Below the pieces are notes generated by a model. That model saw only the letters and a program-made list of their open reading frames with translations, had not been told where the DNA came from and did no database searches. The position numbers and the translations under genes were made by a program. A stretch of DNA of 64,000 nucleotides from Yamagishiella unicocca (Eukaryota; Chlorophyta; Chlorophyceae; Chlamydomonadales; Volvocaceae): the NCBI GenBank assembly GCA_003116995.1, contig BDSL01000005.1, positions 2,182,001 to 2,246,000 on the forward strand, written 5' to 3'. Position 1 is the stretch's first letter. Each line of letters starts with the position of its first letter. This document shows, piece after piece, positions 36,059 through 48,100 of the stretch.

Positions 36059-39000
36059 TCAACCGTCCAGAGATGGGTATTCCTGCTGCAGCCACGGGTG
36101 CTTGAGCGCATCCGCGGCCGTGGGGCGCTTACGCGGGTCGACGGTGAGCAGGTGTGAGACGAACTCCAGGAGCCCGTCATCAGCGTCCGGCATCCTGCGG
36201 GCAGCGGTGTCGGTGTCAGCATTTGGGCGCGATCGGGGGAGTCGAAGCAGTGGGGCCAAGAGGACTTTACAAACCCTACAAAGGACGTGAATGGGGTGTG
36301 TTACGAACACCGCAAGCAGCCCACAGAATGCGTAACAACGTCTATCACAGCCCAGGCAAGTACAAGTTCCCACCTGTGCCGCAGTGCCGTCCGCTTGGGC
36401 ATCAGCAACTCGTAACGCTGGCTGGTGGGCGAGCGCTCGTACAGCATCCCACTGCGCGTGTAGAAGCGATGGGCGTAGCGGCCCTTGTGCAGCATCCACT
36501 CGGGGATGGGCCCCAGGATGCCCTCTAACCGGGCCAGCAGCGTCGACAGCGAGTCGTTCTGCAGCGGGACGGAGGTGAGGGCACGACAGGTCGATGCGGC
36601 AGTCAGGTTCCGCTCGACGGGAACCAAAAACAGACAACGCCGATACACCACGCTGTGTGTCAAACAACACTCTCCTGCACCGCAACACTAAGCATCCACA
36701 GCCCTTGGGGCCGCGGCGGCACCTCTCGTCAGGATGGCGCCTCATGCCATGCGCACCTGGAACAGCACGAAGCCGCTTGACAGCTCCGCCAGGATGCACC
36801 CCAGCGACCACACGTCGACCTTGTAGTCGTACGGCAGCCCCAGGATCACCTCCGGGGCGCGGTACGAGCGGCTCTGCACGTAGCTGCTCAGCTGGTCGGT
36901 GATGAAGCATGACGAGCCGAGGTCGATCACCTTGACCTCGCACCTAAGAAGCGGCGGGACCCACATTGGTGCGGACAGCGTTGAGAGTTGGGCTGTAGGG
37001 GCGGCAAGCGGCCTTCATGTGCAGTGCGCCAGTGTGTACAAAACGACACGGAGCTCTTAAGAGCACAGGCTCCGGCGCGTCTGATACCATACTGGCATTG
37101 CCACGCATTCCCGCGGCGGGCGAATCTCCCCCGCTGGCGCCCGGACGAGGACGAGCCCTATCGCACCTGCTGTAGCTCTTGATGAGGATGTTCTCCGGCT
37201 TGAGATCCGAGTGGATCAACCCGAGTGAGTGCAGGAACGCCAGCGAGCGGAGCGCCTGTCGCGCGATGCGCTGGATGCGAGCATTGGTGAAGTACAGCTC
37301 GTCGCCCGACTCCTTGTTATACTTCTGGAACTCGTACAGGTTGGCGCGCAGCAGCTCGCAAACCAGGAACAGGTGTTCCTGAGGTGCGATGTCGCGTCGG
37401 CCAGGGCGGAGGAGGGTTGGCGCAACAACACAGCTTGGCACATATTAGGAAAGCGTGCCGTTGAAAGCCGCGCTCTGCTCGTGCCCAATCGCCGTCGATA
37501 GCGCTTGGTGCTTTGAATACAGACGCATACAACCGCGTGGGGTCCAAGCCCACCAATAAGCCCTTTCCCATATACAGACGGACGTACCTTGTAGTAGAAG
37601 AAGTCGTATAGCCGTACGACGGCGTACTCGTCATTGGGGTCCATTGAGTTAACGTATTTTAAAAGCTTGATTTCGTCCAAGGACTGGTCAAAGTAGTCCT
37701 TATTGTTCTGCACGTCCATAAATATGCGGCCGAACAACGAACGATACATGAGAGGCGACCTTACATTTTGCCACATGCGCGCTCCCGGGAGTCGAGGACA
37801 GGGGCTGCAGTCTCCCCGTGAGTTGGGGGCAGGGGCTGCAGTCCCGGAAGGGGAGGACAGGGCGCAAGTCTCCCGGAAGGCGACTGCGGCTGACATGTGT
37901 GCGGGCCGGATGGACATGCAGGATCCATTTGCTGAGGCAGCCATATGCCCGCAGGACATGTAGTGTAAGCGGCAGGGAAACCCCGTACGCTCTGCACCGC
38001 ACCTTGATAATCTTCAGGCAGACCAGCTGGCCCGTCTTGACGTCCAGCGCCTGCACCGCGCGGCTGAATGCGGCAGACCCGAGAAAGTCCATCACCTGGT
38101 ACCTGCGGGCGTGGCACAGGATGGGCGAGGTGGCGGGCAGACGAGTCTCAGCGGACGAGGTGCACGTTACGCCACCAAAAACTGCTGCGCAGGACTCCCC
38201 GTTTGCGACTCAAGGTCTCGACATGCTGTCCACACAAAACGATAATGTATCGCAGAGAAAGGCCTGCCTCTGCCGCCTGGCCGGCAGCTCTTTGGGTGCA
38301 GGCGACAATGGCCAGTGCCGGCCCGCAAGCCGTCCCACCTGCCCGCTATGAGGTCATTCAGGCGAATCGGGAAGTCCTTGGTCTCCTCGAAGCCCGTGCG
38401 GTGTCGGCGGTGGATGATGCGCAGCTCGAACACCTCGTACTTCTTGTCGATGTAGTCCGACTCGTACTCGTACAGCACATTGCCGTGGTCGTCCATATGG
38501 TAGCGCGGCATCAGAGCGGAGTCGGTCCGGGTGCGATCCGTGTCTAGGTGGACGGATACAGGGACATTGGATCGCGTTGACGGGACGCAGTAAACTCTCC
38601 CTCGCAAGCAGATCGATTTAGTTCCGGAGGGCTAAGTTGCCCTAGTCGATGACATGAGCTATGGATAAACAAACACAGTTTCCCACCGTGAACAACACTC
38701 GCAAAGACGAACCAGCGCGCGGATGCCAGAAGGGGCTTGCTAGCACAGCGACGGGTGAAGATACGCGATTGTTTAGGAGAGAGGCCGCCAAAGCTCCACG
38801 TCATTTCATCAACAGCTACGGGCCTTTTCCGCGAAACGACGCTAGTTTCCGACGCTAGTTTGCCATACAACGTCGCAGAACGACCATCTGTTTGAAGTTA
38901 GTCCAACGCTGTCCTGCGGTATCTCAAGCGAGCACGACGGCCCACACAGTCGCCTACGGCCACCTTGTTTGCTGATAGCTAAGTGTACCTACGGCCACCT

Positions 39001-42000
39001 TGTTTGCTGATAGCTAAGTGTACCTACGGCCACCTTGTTTGCTGATAGCTAAGTGTACCCTTGTCCTAATGCATCAGTACCATGCTCACCCTTAGGGTCG
39101 GACGCACGCAATCGCTCCTCCTCGCCCCACTCCTCCACGGCCTCGGCGGCGCCGTGAATGGCGCTGAGCTCCTCCTCTTCTGCCGCGTTGTCCTGGTTGT
39201 AAAGGATAGCATTTATGCGCTCGCCCACCTCATTCAGCCCGTACCCTTGAGATGGGGCCTGGATGGTCGGGCCCTCATTCAACTCCTCCTCCACCGCGTC
39301 GTCGTCGTCATTGAAGATGGCGTTCATGCTCTCATCCAGCCCGTCTCCCAGCCCGTCCAACGGCTCATCCACGTCAGCTTCGTTACCATCATATGATGCT
39401 GGCTCTGAAAAGGACGCCACTGCGATGTCGCTTCTGAGGACAGCCTCGGCGTCGGAAGCCTCGTGGTGCTGGTGGTGGTGCTGGTGATGGCTCTGGTCTG
39501 GACGGGCGTGGCGCGCAGCGACGGCGCCGTCGCCGATTTGTGACTGCGAAGAAGGCTCCGTGTCGGCCCCGTCATGCGACTCGACCCCGAGGTCCTCCAC
39601 ATCAAAGTTGATCCGGTGAGCCACCACCTGGGAAGAATCTGCAGCACGACGCAAACGAATAGCGCGTCAGCTGTGCACGCACATCTAGTCAGTGGGTGCA
39701 AGCCGCCGCGAGCAGCCCTCTCTCTCTTTCTCTCCTCCTCCAGCAAGGGGGGGTATGAGGCGATACGTGTGCTGATAGTAGCGCCGGCTTTCCGCGATAA
39801 TGTAGGGGCCGCGTAGGAGCAACCCATGAGGACGTCATTGCGGAATAACGCGAAAGGAGCAGCGTGCACGTCTGGCGCTGGCTATCATATGGGGGCGTTA
39901 TAAGAGCCATGCAGGGGAGCATGTTGGGGCCTAAACGATCACGCGGCGCGCAGAACGCGAGTTGACACCGGCGTTCGATGGATCATTGCCCAATCTCCAC
40001 CGAGCATACAGCAAGCAGCTGTCAGTCATGTTGAACATGGGACGCGCGCCGTGACGTTTTAGGACATCACTGGCCCCGCTGGCAGTAAGCGCTGCACGCA
40101 GATCAAGACCATGGCATGTGCTGGACCGCATACATTAGCACGCCGGATCGCTCTGCGTTTGCTCAGGAAACCACAATTGAGGATTCGTAGCATATGCCGG
40201 GAGCACGAGACAAGGACGGTATGACGTGCTGACCAATGCCCCTCCGGTTGACTTTTCAGCTGAAACGCTGACCCAAACTTGGCAAAACAGCGTGCGCTGA
40301 AACATATGCGCACCTTTCCGGTCCGTGGTGTCTGCTGACACGCCCTGCTGTGATGCCTCCTCCCCGTCCGGTCCATCACCGCCCGCGAAACCCTCCGCCG
40401 GCGGTTGCAGCACGACGGGCGCTGCACCGTCTGCTCCTGCTCCTCGCTCGCCTGTTAACGTAGGCGAGTCGTTCGGGGACTCCACAGAGCTGCCATCAGC
40501 CCCATCGGCCGGCTTGGATGTCCGCTCCGAGGACCCGGAGCCGCCCACTTCCGCCTGGCCGCTGGCCGCCCCGCTGACGGCTGTGGGTGTCCCCGCGCTC
40601 TCGTCGTCCGTATTAGGCGTGGAGAACTCCAGCGAAGGCTCGCGCGCCCCACTGGCGCGACGGTCCATCGGGGGCTTAAACTCCCACTCCAAACCGATAT
40701 CGCTCACGTCCACGCATGGACCGGACGTGGATGCGCCGTCGGGGCTCGGTGGGGCCCCTGATGCGTCGCCATCCGTCGTTTTGCGGTCAACGGGAAAGTC
40801 CTGGGCCGCCAGAGACGTGCTGCGGCTGCTTAGGCGGTACTTGGAATACTCTGCATTCAGAGGAACAGCCACGTCGTCAAGCTACACCGACCCCCGCTAG
40901 CAAGAAGTATGCACCTCCATATGATTCCAGGGAACGACGTTTGCCGCCACGCGGAAACCAGTCCAGGGTCAGCCACGCGGCATAACAATACTCCCAAGGC
41001 CTACGAGCTTTGAGTGCAGTTAAGAATAAGTTGCAACAGGACTGTGTATCGTACTGACGTGGTCGAAGCTCCTTTCTAATATGTTTTCGGGTTCTGGCAT
41101 GATTCCCATTCACACGCTTGCGGTCCACAAACCTACGGTTCCCCCCTGGAACGGTGGCGAACTGCAGTATGCCAACGGGAATGCGACGCCTGCCTTGTGC
41201 ACCAAAAACTATTGTAGGGCGGCCTTCTGTTATACGACACCGAAACTGCGTTTGCCCTCATCCACGGCCAACAATGGCCCCTACATGCGTTTTTGTGCCT
41301 ATGACTTTCTGGGAGTCCCAAACGGCGTCGCACCATCGTCTGCGTACTCCGCCGGCAGGGCGTTGTCATCATCCGAAATGGCGACGGGCTCTGATGTGCA
41401 GCTGCTTCGGACCGATGGCCAAGACGTGAAGAGGCGCTGCTCTGGCTCGTCAGACGGCGGCGTCACAGGGAAGCTGAACCCACCACCTACAACGCCGCCA
41501 AAAGCGCCTGCACTACCGCCGCCGATTTTGCTGCTGCCGCCGCCACGCAAGCCGTTGCCCCGTGCTTCGCTGCCTCGCCTGCGGGAGAGAGGACAACCGA
41601 CACACGGCGTATAATACTCACGGGCGCCACATACTCATCGACGCGCATCAAGCAATGACAGGTGCGCATCCAGACGAATAAATGAGTGGTTGTGCGGTGA
41701 TACCATGTGCGAGTAAATGCCTCGGGTATACACTGGACGCGGCAAATAGGCACTTAAACAAACCCACCCCAACAAAAGCTTTCGAACACAGCCTCGTGCG
41801 TTCGCACTACTTATCCCTCCTTGAACCCAGTTACACGCACCCCGTGGTCAAGGCTTTAAGCAGAGTTGTGTTTTGGGCGGCCCCCTTGCGACGGCCGCGT
41901 TCCTTGCCGCCCATGCCCTCCGACGCCTGCCCTTCGGAAGGGGCCACCGACGGCGCCAGGGAGCCGCGCGCGACATCCATTGACGAAGTAGGGCTCTGCC

Positions 42001-43172
42001 GGCGCTGCCGGAACAGCTCCACGTCCTCGTGATTCACGACCGTAACGGGGAAGTCGATTACCTCCGGATCGGCAACGTATTCCGCCTCCGACACTTTTGA
42101 TGATATATTGCCCTCCGCCTCGCCATCCGCGTTGAAGCCGCGTTCCATTTCGAAGTCCTTGAAAGAGCTGCTAAGCGACTCAACACGCGATAGCACTGGC
42201 CGGCGCTCCTCTGGCTCCTGTTTTTCGGGACTCTTGCTGGGCGTGCTAACGGGATCTGCGAACTTAATGTCGGTCGGTCCCAGGTCCCAGCTCTCGTCAT
42301 GCGCATCGCCCGAGAAGGCACCATATTGCCCAGACTGCACGCTGCTGGCCGCTGTTATACCTTCCGGGTCTGACGCTGATACCTCAGATTCGATATCATC
42401 GTAGTTTAGGTCGCCAGGCTGGTGCATAAAATAGGCGCGCTCGCTGCCATCCTCACTGCCAACATCCAGTTCAGTCTCTGCAAAGCGCGCCTGGCTGGGC
42501 ACTTCACGCCTGTTGTAGCCAGGGTCTTCCATGTTGTCATAGTCGTCAACCTCACCATCCCAGACCGCTGCGAAGGACGAAGAACAATGGGCTCAATGTC
42601 CCCGACATCAACCACTTCAACCTCCCACTCATACTTACGTCGGTGCCGCTGGCTAGATGGGCGGGATAGTCTGCGCTTTTCACCTCTCACGGCCGCGGCT
42701 GTCGGCGGGCTGGCTGCTGCTGGCTTAGGTGCTGCAGAGATACTCTGGACAGGCGCACTTTCAACCGCCCCGGCTGTGGAAGCAGCCTTTTGCAGTGCAG
42801 GTGGTCCCGGGAAGCCCTCCCTGTTGATCAAAGGCACGAGAGTAAGCTATGGCGATGCGACCTTTAAGCGGGGGAGCATTACGTTCAAGCTTACCAGCTG
42901 GGGCCCGCCTGCGCAGACTTGCTCCTCGGTGGCGACAGAACCTCTACGGCACGTTCTCCATATTCGGAAGTAGATGGAGGAGCTGAGCATGCCGATACAG
43001 ATTGGCGCGAAGTCGCGAAAATGACACCTTCTGCGCTTGGGCTTGGTGAACCCTGCAGCCGCGTGCTGAACTCCTGCAACAGGATGCTATGAGCCTTGTG
43101 GAACCCCTCTTCATGAAGGAAGTTGACCACAAAATTCAGCGTCTCAAGGTATTTATCGTGGCCTTCCGCCAT
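36059..43172 (-). CDS. DYRKP: Plant-type DYRK kinase with N-terminal LisH motif (DYRKP; STD1-like)
   Basis: Thirteen exons: 43172-42895, 42820-42639, 42567-41841, 41578-41334, 40850-40314, 39638-39090, 38543-38339, 38102-38003, 37707-37588, 37378-37167, 36943-36757, 36558-36374 and 36194-36059. They sum to 3663 nt, giving 1220 aa and a TGA stop. Residues 8-40 ([20 protein letters not shown]) form a LisH-like dimerisation motif. Residues of about 95-850 are acidic, Ser/Pro-rich and probably disordered, with a His-rich patch. The kinase domain spans about 905-1210: glycine loop LGSAAFSRA, Lys938 in [15 protein letters not shown] (Asp1039), DLG in place of DFG (1059-1061) and activation loop [12 protein letters not shown] (Tyr1073). 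The glycine loop and SYVQSRSYR are typical of plant DYRKPs. In Chlamydomonas the DYRKP mutant std1 over-accumulates starch. Orthology with that gene is likely but unproven, since several DYRKPs exist. Confidence 0.9.
38953..39057. repeat. 35-bp perfect tandem repeat, three copies, in a kinase intron
   Basis: The unit begins CCTACGGCCACCTTGTTTGC and has an exact 35-bp period (38953, 38988, 39023). The array ends about 30 bp from the donor of exon 39638-39090. Copies appear identical, so the expansion is recent. Confidence 0.95.
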
Positions 43173-45112
43173 TGTGCCCGACGATAGTCCGGGACAGGTT
43201 TTAGCGGTTCATGTTAAAAAATGCTTCAACAGCGTGCCTATATCGGTGCACCTTCATTATCTCGTAAGCTTGACTTGATGTTTCGCCAACTCAAGTTTTC
43301 GCGGAAGGCGTACGGCACATCCCCCCATGCGCTGAACTTCAGTAGCAGTTGTTTGCATCAGCCTCGATTCATTATGTTCTTATATGAGCCTACGGTGGTG
43401 GTGCAGTTGACGCTAGCTGCGTTATGTGTCCCATGCATATGCTTCGCAAGAGAAAGGAATGTCCTTGCCCAGGCCAAATCATTGTGGCAATGTTAGGTGT
43501 AACACCTCCTTCATTGCCACCCTGACAGGCCGGCGGGTCGCGGCCTCCAGTTGTGCGCACGCAAAGCCGCTGAAGGGCCGAAACACCGCACTATGAAGCG
43601 TTGGTGTAGAATCCCGTGACGAAGGTTGCTAGGCGTTTTCCGTCGCACGGCGTGGAGCAGAACTTGCCCCCGTTGCCGGGTTATTAGACTGGCCTGACTA
43701 GCCTGATGGAGGGTGACGGCGTGCACAGCCTCCGCCGCGTTATCGTTGCGTTAGTGTGTGTGTGGGAGGCAACCGGGTTGGCATCCTAAGGGTAGAGAAG
43801 GTTGGGGTTGGGTTTGCAGGTACGCAACTGGTGATTCAATTGAGACGGTGCAGTTTGAAGGGAACCATCCATACTGTGCATAACTGCATCACCTATGTCC
43901 AAACGCCCACAACCCGAGCTGCGTAAGTCGCCTTTAGGACGGCGTTGACGTACTGGAGGTGACGACGTGGCTGACATGGCCCAGATCCTGTGCAGCATGT
44001 TTAGTAGGCTTTGAATGGGCCGAGCAAAACCGTAGGCCAGCAGGTAAAGAATAAGTGAAACCGACTAGGAAGCCACCGACACACTCGTTTTGAGTGAGAT
44101 GCTGGGAGAACTTGGTGTAGATATCCAACGCCAGAGGTCGAACTCCGCCCCCGGCTGCTACGCCTAGACGAACCACAACAAGAACCCCGAACTGTGTAGC
44201 GGGACGTCTTGGTAGCCCGCTTTTGGGTGGAGAACTGGGTGTGATGGCTGGACATGTTAGAACGAGGCTTGTCGAATCCCGGACCCGCCGGAGCCCGTAT
44301 ACGACGACCATACTTTCCTGTGTGTCCTATATTTCGTCCGGTGTGACACCTGGAGGTGAGGCAACGAGATCCTGACCCGTGAGGAAGGAAGGCCGGGTGG
44401 CAGCGCTTGATGGCGGTGGTGATGACGGAATCGGGTTCCGCGTGGCAACGTGCCTGCCCTGAAGGTTTGGGTGACAGCTGCCACAGGTGCGGTTCAAGGC
44501 CCATGGCGGGGGCACACTGGGCGTTTGAAACTGACGCTTATGTAGGAACCGACACTAATGGGCGGGGCCTGGTAATCACGATCCTGGGTGAGAAGCATTG
44601 CAGCCCGTGCTGAGGGCGCGTTAAGGTGAATAATTGCCGAACACAAGTGGTGTACGGCGCTCTTGCGCATGGGAACGCACTGTAACCGCCGTGCCGATGT
44701 GTGGCCTACTGTCCTTCCCCTGCGCTGCCTCTGATTGCCACACTCAGTCACACACCATTTTGCGCGAGGAATAGTCCCTAGCGGTTCATGCTGCAACTGA
44801 TGCTGCTGACGCGACCATATCTAGCTACGGTTTTCCTCAATGATCGCGCGCGATCCAATCTGAAAGTCATCCTCCAGCAGTGTGCTTACATTCGTAATTT
44901 ATGGAAGCGCCAAGCGCGAACAGGGCCCGGCAATTCACCGGCTTACTGAAGGCGTACGGCACATCGGCGTGCCATGCACATCTTCACTTCCACTGCATCA
45001 CACCGTAATATCGGAAATTCGCTATGTGCATATGGAGCATGCAGCGACCTACAGTGCCCATGCAGTTGAGTCCAGCTGCACCACGCATTCAAAATATGTA
45101 TAAACGCAAATA
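43173..45112. other. Divergent intergenic region between the DYRKP and GT90 genes
   Basis: The kinase (minus) and the glycosyltransferase (plus) are transcribed away from each other, so both promoters should lie here. TATAAA at 45099-45104 is only about 10 nt before the GT90 ATG and is probably fortuitous. Frames of 90-167 codons exist (for example 44001-44504, minus), and plus-strand TGTAAC motifs occur near 43497 and 44683. A further unrecognised gene is possible but unsupported. An 18-bp string, GAAGGCGTACGGCACATC, occurs at both 43304 and 44948. Confidence 0.4.
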
Positions 45113-48100
45113 ATGTCCCGGTTGGTATTTATTACTCTTGCACTGATCGCGTTAGTGGGAGAAATATTGCCGTCGTGGCCGGTCCATCAAGCGGCAGCCC
45201 AGCAAAATGCTGCGTCCAGCTACGCGCGCAGAGAGGGAAAGCCGAGAAAGCGCCTGAATGCGGGGCCGCGATACGAGGAATTCTTGGGCGTCGAGCCTGT
45301 GCAGGAGGTGCTTCTCAGGAAGTACCTATGGCACGAGGTGGAGCAAAGCATGGAGGAGCTGCTCGAGTAAGTGCGTTTCGTGAAGGGCCTGAACGTGTGG
45401 AGCGTACGACCAACCCACATGCGGCTCTCCGGGTTTCGAGGTTCGGGATAGCGAGTGTGGGTTCGAGGAGGGTGGAGGCATGGGTGGCCATCATGCCGGC
45501 TTTATCGCGCAAGCACGGTATCTCGATAGCGACTGTGGACTCACGTGACGAGACGTCACGACACAACCAGGACAGCCGGCTCACGCTTACGCGTGTGAAC
45601 GCAGCCGCACTCAGATGATTGCCTGTCGCTCGCGATGCCGCTGCATGTGCTGTGCATCACTACTGCGCACATTGCACGCTGCCCGCTAAACCGTAAAACC
45701 CTAAACTCCAGGGCCGCCCTCGGGACCGAGGTGACCTACTGGACCCGACGCGGTGTGACGTGTGACGACGTGGCCCACACTGTGCGGGCGCTGCACAGCA
45801 TGTGAGTGTCTCAGGACCGGAGGGCCGGGCAGGATGGGATTGGCCGATGAGACGGGGCTTGCAGGCAGAACATGAAGCCGGGAAGCGGAGATGCGCAACT
45901 GGTCAGGATGCAGGAAACATAAGCGACCGGTTAGGATGCGGCACACATAGGCGACCGGGACGGGTTGAGTCGCGTAACACTGGAAAGAGCGGAGGGGCAG
46001 GGGTGGGTGGGGGGTGGGTGTGGTGCCGCCCAGCCGCGGCGGGCTGCGCATGTCGCCGGGCGCCACCATCCTCGACAGGTGGAGAGGAAACCCGTTTCTC
46101 GGCATAAAAACGAAAAGGACAGAGCACCAAGGTGGACAAGCGTCTGCCTCCCCGCGCCCTGCCCGCCACAGCTTCCTTCACAGCGTGCGGGTGGTGGTCA
46201 TCCGCAACCAGACCTGGCACTTCCTTAACCCCGCGGCGCCGTCAGCCGCACAGCCCGGCACCCAGCAGGCGGGTACGACGGCGGGTACGACGGCGGCAGG
46301 TGAACGGAGCTCCCGCTTCGACTGGCCGCCGCTGGTGCCTAACCCGTACGGCACTTGCTCGTCCCCATGTCAGGCCCAGGTTGGTCGGAGGGTCCAGCGG
46401 TGGGGGGTTGGCATAAAAACCGTTTCAGCGGTGGGGCCGGGGGGCGGGGCGGGGGGCCGCATCAGCTGCCCCGACTTGCTGGCCGACCGAAGGCAACAAC
46501 AGTCCAACTGCCAGCTGCGCAGCGCACCGCTTTCGGTGACCTCCCTGGAGCACCCTCGTTCGCCTGCTGCGCGGACGACCGGGTGCATGGGTCCTGTGTT
46601 ACTTGCGGCAGCACCATGCTTGCGGGTTTATTATCACGCTGTCCCCTTTGTGGGTGAAATGCACCATGACGTATCGTGCTCGCACCTGTGGAACCCCACG
46701 TGCCGGCCGCTACCCGTCTCCCCGGGTCGGACCCTGTGTTGTATCCCCCCCCTTTCCCCGGGTCGGACCCTGGGTTTCACCCCCACCCTCTCCGCGGGTG
46801 TTCGCAGCTGCGGTACATCCACGAGACCGTCGGAGCCCGGGTGAACGCCGCAAGGGCGCAGGCGGAGGGCCCCCCTGGAGGGGGCCGCCTGTACACGCTG
46901 CCCGACATGGTCTTCGTCATCAACGCAGCAGGTGGGAGGGGTTTTGGGCCGGGAGCCGGCTGCCCCTCTCCCCCCGTTACCCCGCCTGCCTGCCTGCCTG
47001 CCTGCCTGCTTGCCGACCCGACGCCTCGGGCCCCTGACCGGCGTGCCTGGTGTCGTACCGGTGGTGTCGTACCGTGCCGTACTATGCGCGCACTCCAAGG
47101 GCGCGCCCACGTCCGGGGCAGCAGCGCGCCAGGGGTGCCCGCCACCCTACCCCTGGCGCGTCGGGGGCGGTTTCAGTGGCGGTTTCGGAGCGCCTTCGCG
47201 GCATGCACTCGCTTAGCCCATCTTCCCTGAGGCCTCTCCTCCCCCCTCCCTCCAGCGCCTCTTCCAGCCACTTTTTTCCATTTCTCGCCTAGTCGCCTTC
47301 TTAACGCCATACTTGGCTACAGTCAACGTTGGCTATTACTACACCTCAGCCGCGCCTCCGTTCCTGCTCTTTGGCGCGCCCCTCCGCTGGACCGTCACCT
47401 TCACCGCCCTCGGTTTGTCGGCCGTGGATTCGCGGATTCTCTTATCAAACCCCCTCCCTCCCCCCCGCCCGGCCTGCGCAACTGGTATACGCCGCCGCGC
47501 CGCAGACAACATGCAGCGCTTCGGGGCGGTCTCTCGCTCCCCCGTGATGTCGTTGCTGGTGGGTGGGTGGCTGGAGGGGGGGAAGAGGGAGGAGGGAACC
47601 TGGTTCTGGAGCGAACGGCCCGAGTGGAGGGCCGCGCACCTGCCGGATGTGTCGTACACGGGGGCCTTATGGACGAGACAGAGCGCAGAAGGGGACCTGG
47701 GCGATGTGGGTCGGCTGAGGAGCGGCGGGGATCACAGGGCAGGGTTACGAGGAAATTCTGTGTGCGAAGAAGAGAACCGTCCGGGACATCCGTTCGGAGA
47801 TGCATGCTGGAGGGCAGGGCAGGGCAGGGTGGGGGTGGTGCTGGTGGGAATGGTGAGGCCGTCTGTCGAGCGGGTCTAGGGCATCGTCGTACGTGCCTAG
47901 GGCATCGCCGTACGGGCCTGGGGCATCGTCGTACGGTCCCTTCTGCGCATTCGATCTGGGAGGCCCCCCCCGCGCCGCCAGCCCCCCCCGCCCCGCAGCT
48001 CTGACTCGGCCAGTGTGGCTGCCGACATGCCGCCACTGCCCGCTGTCACCGCCGCCACAGAAATGGTGGCGCGCGCCGTGGGGGCCTCAACCACCCGGGG

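Noticed and set aside
43934..44504. Overlapping 125- and 167-codon minus-strand frames between DYRKP and GT90
   Set aside because: Two competing frames over the same bases, neither with motifs or convincing splice sites.
43304..44965. 18-bp identical string at 43304 and 44948 as a regulatory repeat
   Set aside because: Only two copies, with no shared flanks; chance or an old duplication cannot be excluded.
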